Of a stretch of DNA of 18,135 bases, positions 14,120 through 18,135 are shown one piece after another. The position numbers and the translations under genes were made by a program. Under the pieces are notes generated by a model that was not told the DNA's origin, did no database searches, and saw nothing but the letters and a program-made list of their open reading frames with translations. Source of the stretch: Deltaproteobacteria bacterium UBA5799 (lineage in GTDB: Bacteria > Desulfobacterota > GWC2-55-46); contig DIDN01000048.1 in the NCBI GenBank assembly GCA_002418185.1, positions 1 to 18,135 of the forward strand. The letters run 5' to 3'. Positions within the stretch are counted from its first letter, which is position 1. Every line of letters starts with the position of its first letter.

Positions 14120-15604
14120 ATGAAGACGCAAATGAGCGAAAGCGCAGCCCAGTGCAGTCCGCTCGTAATACAGGGCGGAATGGGGGCAGGGGTTTCCTCG
14201 TGGGCCCTGGCCAGGACGGTCTCCGGGTCGGGCCAGCTGGGGGTAGTGTCGGGCACCGCCCTTGACATGATACTTGCCAGGAGGCTGCAGGAAGGCGACC
14301 CGGGCGGGCACATGCGCCGCGCGCTCGATCAGTTCCCTTTCAAGGCGATGGCCGCGCGCGTGCTTGAAAGGTATTTCATCCCCGGGGGCAAGGGGGACGG
14401 CGAGCCCTTCAAGCCCGTGCCCATGTGCTCGGCAAGCCTTTCGCAGGACCACCGCGAACTCATCGCGATCGCCAACTTCGTCGAGGTCTATCTCGCCAGG
14501 GAGGGGCATGCGGGGAGAGTCGGGATAAACTACCTTGAAAAGATACAGCTCCCGCAGCTGGCCTCCATATACGGCGCGATGCTTGCCGGGGTGGACTGCG
14601 TCATGGTGGGCGCCGGCATCCCCAGGGAGATCCCCGGCGTCCTCGACAGCTTCGCGGCCAACAAGGACGCCTCGCTTAAGCTCAACGTGCTCGGCGCCGA
14701 CAGGGACGACGACTTCAGGATAACCTTCAGCCCGCGGGAGTTCGCCCAGGGGGCCGCGCTGCCCGCCTTGAAGCGCCCGGCTTTTTTCGCGATAGTCGCC
14801 TCGACCGTCCTTGCCCAGACCCTCGTTAAAAAGGGCACGGGCCGGGTGGACGGGCTCGTGATAGAGGGGGCCTCGGCAGGCGGCCATAACGCGCTGCCCA
14901 GGGGTGTATTGAGGCTCGACGAGCACGGCGAGCCTGTATACGGCCCCAAGGACGATGTGGAGCTGGAGAGCATAAAGGCGCTGGGCGTGCCCTTCTGGCT
15001 CGCCGGGGCTTACGGCGGCGCCCTGAGGCTTAGGGAAGCGCTCTCGCTCGGCGCAAACGGCATCCAGGCAGGCACCCCGTTCGCATTCTCGACGGAATCG
15101 GGCCTCACCGGCGAGGTCCGGGCCCAGGTCCTCTCGGCCGTCTCGTCTGGCACGGTCCGGGTCTTCACGGACTCCAAGGCCTCTCCCACGGGCTTCCCGT
15201 TCAAGGTGGTCGCCCTCTCGGGCTCGAACTCCGAGAAGGACGTCTTCGAGGAGAGGGAGAGGGTCTGCGACCTCGGATACCTGAGGCACGTCTATAAGAG
15301 GGACGACGGCTCACTGGGCTATCGCTGCCAGGCCGAGCCGGTCGATGAGTACGTCCGGAAGGGCGGTAGAGTCGAGGACACCGAAGGCTGCAAATGCCTC
15401 TGTAACGGGCTCATGGCCAATATCGGCCTGCCCCAGAAGAGGGCCTCGGGGTATGTCGAGAAGCCGCTGGTGACCGCGGGCAAGGATTTCTCGCTCGTCA
15501 AGGAGGTCCTTGAAAAGACCGGCAAGCCCTCTTATTCCGCAAAGGACGTTCTGGACTCCATCCTTAAAGAGGAGTGCGTTGCATTAAGCTCGAATTGCCG
15601 CTGA
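14120..15604 (+). CDS. Nitronate monooxygenase / PfaD-like FMN flavoprotein with Cys-bearing C-terminal region
   Basis: The 494-residue protein is an FMN-dependent TIM-barrel enzyme of the 2-nitropropane dioxygenase group, which also holds PfaD and FabK enoyl reductases. FMN-site motifs are VIQGGMGAG (16-24), EGASAGGHN (249-257, with the conserved active-site His256) and LAGAYGG (294-300), then GANGIQAGTPF. Beyond the barrel, from about residue 375, is an extension with Cys383, Cys403 and a CKCLC cluster (Cys424, 426, 428) that could bind metal or an Fe-S cluster. The ATG at 14120 has AAGG a few bases upstream. The substrate is unknown: nitronate oxidation and enoyl-ACP/CoA reduction are both possible. 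It has its own candidate promoter and a terminator-like hairpin, so it appears monocistronic. Confidence 0.85.
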   Translation: MKTQMSESAAQCSPLVIQGGMGAGVSSWALARTVSGSGQLGVVSGTALDMILARRLQEGDPGGHMRRALDQFPFKAMAARVLERYFIPGGKGDGEPFKPVPMCSASLSQDHRELIAIANFVEVYLAREGHAGRVGINYLEKIQLPQLASIYGAMLAGVDCVMVGAGIPREIPGVLDSFAANKDASLKLNVLGADRDDDFRITFSPREFAQGAALPALKRPAFFAIVASTVLAQTLVKKGTGRVDGLVIEGASAGGHNALPRGVLRLDEHGEPVYGPKDDVELESIKALGVPFWLAGAYGGALRLREALSLGANGIQAGTPFAFSTESGLTGEVRAQVLSAVSSGTVRVFTDSKASPTGFPFKVVALSGSNSEKDVFEERERVCDLGYLRHVYKRDDGSLGYRCQAEPVDEYVRKGGRVEDTEGCKCLCNGLMANIGLPQKRASGYVEKPLVTAGKDFSLVKEVLEKTGKPSYSAKDVLDSILKEECVALSSNCR

Positions 15605-15622
15605 CATCAGGCTCTGGTGAAG

Positions 15623-15665
15623 CCGCCTGTGAAACAGCCCATATTCCAGGCGGTTAGGGTTTTTT
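15623..15665 (+). terminator. Probable terminator after the flavoprotein gene
   Basis: CCGCCTG (15623-15629) pairs perfectly with CAGGCGG (15647-15653); six T residues (15660-15665) follow after TTAGGG. The gap between stem and T-run makes it imperfect. Confidence 0.55.
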
Positions 15666-15695
15666 CTTTATAGTCGTTCTTCCTGTATTCTCCCC

Positions 15696-15724
15696 TTGAC
15701 ATACGAAAGCTCCTGGATTATCTT
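15696..15724 (+). promoter_or_regulatory. lexA promoter
   Basis: A perfect TTGACA (15696-15701), 17 bases, then TATCTT (15719-15724). Transcription would start near 15731, within the LexA-like operator, leaving a leader of about 15 bases before the lexA ATG. Confidence 0.7.
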
Positions 15725-15726
15725 TA

Positions 15727-15744
15727 GGGTAACAAATGTACCCC
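15727..15744 (+). promoter_or_regulatory. Putative LexA operator (SOS box) overlapping the lexA transcription start
   Basis: GGGTAACAAATGTACCCC lies between the lexA -10 and the ATG. It contains a perfect GGGTA/TACCC dyad with a 7-base spacer. Compared with the published Geobacter LexA box, GGTT-N2-C-N4-G-N3-ACC, it agrees at seven of nine fixed positions with identical spacing. Position over the predicted transcription start is ideal for autorepression. Confidence 0.7.
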
Positions 15745-15745
15745 T

Positions 15746-16363
15746 ATGGATAACAAGCTTACATCCCGGCAAAAAGAGATACTTGATTTCCTCGGCGAGT
15801 TCATAGGGGAGACTGGCTACCCGCCTTCCCTGAGGGACATATGCGCGAGGTTCGGGATAAGGGGGCCGAAGAACGCGGCAAAGCACCTTGCCGCCCTCGA
15901 AAGAAAGGGGTTCATAAAAAGGGAGGCCTCGGCATCCCGCGCGGTCTCCCTTATCGGCCCCGGTCCGGGGCGGCGCGGCGGCGTTTCCCTGCCCATAGCC
16001 GGAAGGGTGAGGGCAGGCGCGCCGGAGGAGGCGGTTGAGGACATACTGGGGCACGTGGTGCTCGACGAGCGCTTCTTCAAATGCAGGGACGCTTTCCTTT
16101 TGAAGGTCGAAGGCGAGAGCATGATTGAAGCGGGCATAGCAGAGGGCGACCTCGTTGTCGTGAGGCCCCAGCCCGATGCCTCGGACGGCGACATAGTCGT
16201 GGCCGTCGTGGACGGCGAGGCTACCGTAAAGAGGCTCGCAAGGACGGGAGGGAAAGTGGTCTTGAAGCCCGAGAACCAGGCGATGGAGCCCATTGCCGTC
16301 AAGGAGGGGAGCGATTTCGCCATAATAGGCAAGGTGATATCCGTAATAAGGCGGCTTGAATAG
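15746..16363 (+). CDS. lexA: LexA repressor, SOS regulator
   Basis: LexA represses DNA-damage genes until RecA filaments trigger its self-cleavage. The 205-residue protein has both domains. The N-terminal winged helix spans about residues 1-65 (LTSRQKEILDFL, then YPPSLRDICARFGI, then KNAAKHLAALERKGFI). The S24 peptidase domain has the Ala90-Gly91 cleavage site in GRVRAGAP, Ser125 in VEGESMIEAG and Lys162 in EATVKRL. The start at ATG 15746 matches the family N-terminus. No Shine-Dalgarno sequence is possible there because the operator occupies that position, so translation probably relies on a short leader. The operator implies autoregulation. dinB lies downstream with one small gene between. 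Confidence 0.96.
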   Translation: MDNKLTSRQKEILDFLGEFIGETGYPPSLRDICARFGIRGPKNAAKHLAALERKGFIKREASASRAVSLIGPGPGRRGGVSLPIAGRVRAGAPEEAVEDILGHVVLDERFFKCRDAFLLKVEGESMIEAGIAEGDLVVVRPQPDASDGDIVVAVVDGEATVKRLARTGGKVVLKPENQAMEPIAVKEGSDFAIIGKVISVIRRLE

Positions 16364-16505
16364 GCGACCTCTAAAAATCGATCTTTTCCCCCGGACTCTG
16401 CGTCATGCCGGGAATAAAAATACTCACATATTGTGTCATGCTCCGCTTCTTATTCCCGGGCCTTCCTTGATTGCGGGGAAAATTCTCTAATTTTTAAAGG
16501 CCGCC
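16363..16505. repeat. Long palindromic intergenic element, copy 2
   Basis: Starting at the last base of the lexA stop codon, this 143-base element has the plan of 4579-4716. Outer arms GGCGACCTCTAAAAAT (16363-16378) and ATTTTTAAAGGCCGCC (16490-16505) pair at 14 of 16 positions. TTTTCCCC (16384-16391) pairs with GGGGAAAA (16475-16482), and the inner stem CCGGGAATAA (16408-16417) with TTATTCCCGG (16450-16459) is perfect. The apical ACATATT (16426-16432) and ATGCTCCGCTT (16438-16448) are identical to copy 1, while the inner stem differs by paired changes. It separates lexA from the genes with dinB and may alter read-through. Confidence 0.85.
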
Positions 16506-16556
16506 CAATAGCGTAACCGTATCACAGGCGGAAAGCGCGCCGTAGATGCCCCTGGG

Positions 16557-16802
16557 ATGTTTATGACAACAAAGGTAAAGGACGCGATAAAGGTCGTGGC
16601 TGTATTCGACAGGGGGGTAAGGCCGGTAAAGTTCAAATGGCGGGGCAGGGTATACGGCGTAAAGGAGATAACCTATACCTGGGCGTCAAGGGAAGGCAGC
16701 GCGCGCATACTGCACTTCACCGTATCGGACGGCGCGACCCTCTTCGAGCTCGCATACAACTCGTTGAGCCTCGGCTGGTCTCTCGAGGAGGTCGGCTCTT
16801 GA
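16557..16802 (+). CDS. Small unknown protein coupled to dinB
   Basis: I do not firmly recognise this 81-residue protein. Its core, PVKFKWRGRVYGVKEITYTW, followed by a strand-rich stretch (ARILHFTVSD, ATLFELAYNSLSLGWSLEEV), suggests a small all-beta fold. The FKWRGRxYxV pattern reminds me of short proteins found beside dinB or imuB in other bacteria (DUF6504-like), but I cannot confirm this. The start is ATG 16557 or, two codons later, 16563; neither has a strong ribosome binding site. The stop overlaps the dinB TTG (TTGA) and the dinB Shine-Dalgarno lies within this gene, so the two are translated together. A role with polymerase IV is inferred from position only. Confidence 0.7.
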   Translation: MFMTTKVKDAIKVVAVFDRGVRPVKFKWRGRVYGVKEITYTWASREGSARILHFTVSDGATLFELAYNSLSLGWSLEEVGS

Positions 16803-18034
16803 GGGTCATCATGCACGTCGACATGAACGCCTTTTTCGCCTCGGTCGAGCAGCAGTCGAACCCTTCCCTCAGGGGAAAGCCCATTGCGGTGGTGGGCTCG
16901 GCCCAGAGGACGGTGGTTACGACAGCCTCCTATGAGGCAAGGGCATTGGGCGTCAAGACCGGCATGAACAAGGTCGAGGCCAGAAGGGCCTGCCCGGGGC
17001 TCATATTCGTCGCGGGGGACAACCGCAAGTACACCGACGCCTCGGTCAGGATAATCGGGATATTGAAGGACTTCTCCCCGATGGTCGAGGCGTACTCAAT
17101 AGACGAGGCGTTCGTCGACATAACCGGCTGCCTCTCGCCGTACGGGACTCCCGAGGCCCTTGCAATGGCCGTAAAGGAGAGGATACGCGGCGAGCTCGGG
17201 CGCCTCCTCACATGCTCCATAGGCATAGCCCCCAATAAGCTCATCGCCAAGCTCGCATCGGACATGAAGAAGCCGGACGGCTTGTTCAGTTTGGCGCCGG
17301 GAGAAGTGCCTGCCCTCCTCGAGGACCTCCCGGTTAACGAGCTCTGGGGCATAGGCCCGAGGCTCACCGCCCGATTGGGAGCTCTGGGGGTCGTCACCTG
17401 CGGCCAGCTCGGGAGGTTCCCGGCCAGCGTCCTGCGGGAGCGCTTCGGCATAATAGGCGAGAGGCTCAAGCTCATGGGACAGGGCGTATACGATAGCGCG
17501 GTAGTGCCCATAGGCCGGGAGGAAGAGGCAAAGAGCGTAGGGCATTCCATGACCCTTCCGGTCGACGCATCGGATAAGCCCGTCATAAGGAGGCACATGC
17601 TGAAGCTGTCGGAGAAGGTCGGCGCAAGGGCAAGGGAGCACAATCTTAAGGGACGCAAGGTGGCCCTTACCATAAGGTACCCGGACTTCTTTACCTTCTC
17701 GAGGCAGAAGACCCTTGCGGCCCCCACGAACGACACCCGCGCCATATACTCGGCGGCAGCGGGGATACTGGACGGCCTCCGGTTGAAGACCGCAGTGCGG
17801 CTACTCGGAGTTACGCTCTCGGACATCTCAAAGGGTGCGCTCCAGATGGCGCTTTTCGAGGACGACAGGAGGCGCGAGAGGCTCCTCGGGGCAATGGACG
17901 GGCTGAACAGGGCATTCGGCTCCTCCGCGGTCACATGGGCCGCGCTCTTTGAGAAGGACCCCTGGGAGGACCCCTCTGGCGTCATATCCCCTTCATGGAG
18001 GCCGGAGGGTGTCAAGAGGGTGGACGTAAGGTGA
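16799..18034 (+). CDS. dinB: DNA polymerase IV (DinB), Y-family translesion polymerase
   Basis: DinB copies past damaged bases during the SOS response. The 411-residue product has the Y-family palm and finger motifs: HVDMNAFFASVEQ with metal ligand Asp8 and steric-gate Phe13, YEARALGVKTGM, and AYSIDEAFVDITG with Asp102-Glu103. The thumb has SIGIAPNKLIAKLASDMKKPDG and the helix-hairpin-helix LPVNELWGIGPRLTARLGALGV; the little finger ends in QMALF (349-353), a beta-clamp binding motif. I chose TTG 16799 because GAGGAGG (16785-16791) lies seven bases upstream and the resulting MRVIMHVDMN matches the family N-terminus; ATG 16811 would be 19 bases from that site. It is longer than E. coli DinB through a roughly 60-residue tail past the clamp motif. 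Confidence 0.95.
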   Translation: MRVIMHVDMNAFFASVEQQSNPSLRGKPIAVVGSAQRTVVTTASYEARALGVKTGMNKVEARRACPGLIFVAGDNRKYTDASVRIIGILKDFSPMVEAYSIDEAFVDITGCLSPYGTPEALAMAVKERIRGELGRLLTCSIGIAPNKLIAKLASDMKKPDGLFSLAPGEVPALLEDLPVNELWGIGPRLTARLGALGVVTCGQLGRFPASVLRERFGIIGERLKLMGQGVYDSAVVPIGREEEAKSVGHSMTLPVDASDKPVIRRHMLKLSEKVGARAREHNLKGRKVALTIRYPDFFTFSRQKTLAAPTNDTRAIYSAAAGILDGLRLKTAVRLLGVTLSDISKGALQMALFEDDRRRERLLGAMDGLNRAFGSSAVTWAALFEKDPWEDPSGVISPSWRPEGVKRVDVR

Positions 18035-18049
18035 TGGCCGTCTTTTTTT
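18022..18049 (+). terminator. Weak terminator-like hairpin at the end of dinB
   Basis: GGACG (18022-18026) can pair with CGTCT (18039-18043, one G-U), followed by a T-run 18043-18049. The stem is short and begins inside dinB, so the call rests mainly on the seven T residues. Confidence 0.35.
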
Positions 18050-18086
18050 CCGATGAACTGTGATCAACCGGTCCCGGTAAAAAAGT

Positions 18087-18115
18087 TTGCAAATTACGCA
18101 AATCGTCTGTAAAGA
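18087..18115 (+). promoter_or_regulatory. Possible promoter of a gene beyond the window
   Basis: TTGCAA (18087-18092), 17 bases, then TAAAGA (18110-18115), a poor -10. The -35 lies within TTTGC-N7-GCAAA (18086-18102), a dyad that could bind a regulator. The last 101 bases contain no gene that I can see. Confidence 0.25.
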
Positions 18116-18135
18116 AATTGTCCGGCAGGCTGGAA

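Noticed and set aside
13781..15289. A 502-codon open frame on the minus strand opposite the flavoprotein gene
   Set aside because: It is a shadow of high GC and codon bias in the + strand gene. It has no recognisable domain, and the + strand product has clear FMN motifs.
16637..16798. N-terminal extension of the dinB frame by 54 codons
   Set aside because: It overlaps the 81-residue gene in another frame, does not resemble Y-family polymerases, and the Shine-Dalgarno sequence at 16785-16791 fits TTG 16799.
16930..18015. A 361-codon minus-strand open frame opposite dinB
   Set aside because: The protein is serine/proline-rich low-information sequence typical of antisense frames; DinB motifs on the + strand are unambiguous.
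1..18135. Search for tRNA, rRNA, CRISPR arrays, transposases and phage genes
   Set aside because: No tRNA T-loop with acceptor pairing, no regularly spaced direct repeats, and no integrase or transposase motifs were found by eye.

Overview
The window is chromosomal, gene-dense and high in GC, and every convincing gene lies on the + strand. It looks like core metabolism from a deltaproteobacterium-like lineage (Desulfobacterota or a neighbouring phylum). That placement is inferred from three things: the order fabH-fabD-fabG-acpP-fabF-rpiB-glyA, the order alaC-hom-thrC-apgM, and a sequence before lexA that fits the published Geobacter LexA box layout at most fixed positions. Codon use is distinctive, with AGG for Arg and ATA for Ile used heavily despite the high GC. 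I see no phage, transposase, CRISPR, rRNA or tRNA signal.

Bases 1-6583 hold type II fatty acid synthesis: fabH (cut by the window start), fabD, fabG, acpP and fabF. rpiB and glyA follow, and a strong terminator closes the group. acpP has its own near-consensus promoter and a terminator behind it, so the carrier protein can be made at a different level from the enzymes. Two intergenic palindromic elements interrupt this block, at 1856-1972 and 4579-4716.

Bases 6639-7032 hold a two-gene overlapping unit: a small putative Se/S-carrier-like protein (DUF3343) and a 55-residue zinc-ribbon protein. Bases 7283-13080 hold lipA and then a tightly packed amino-acid operon, alaC-hom-thrC-apgM. The apgM-like gene sits where homoserine kinase would be expected and no thrB is present, so it is a candidate replacement homoserine kinase. 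A terminator closes this operon.

Bases 13106-15665 hold mtgA (monofunctional peptidoglycan glycosyltransferase) and a nitronate monooxygenase/PfaD-like flavoprotein with a cysteine-bearing C-terminal extension. From 15696 to the end lies a DNA-damage module: the lexA promoter, a LexA-like operator touching the lexA start codon, lexA, a second copy of the 4579-4716 element, an 81-residue unknown protein, and dinB (DNA polymerase IV) starting at TTG and coupled to it.

The least explained signals are the duplicated palindromic element, whose two copies differ by compensatory base pairs in the inner stem; the unknown gene coupled to dinB; and the DUF3343/zinc-ribbon pair.
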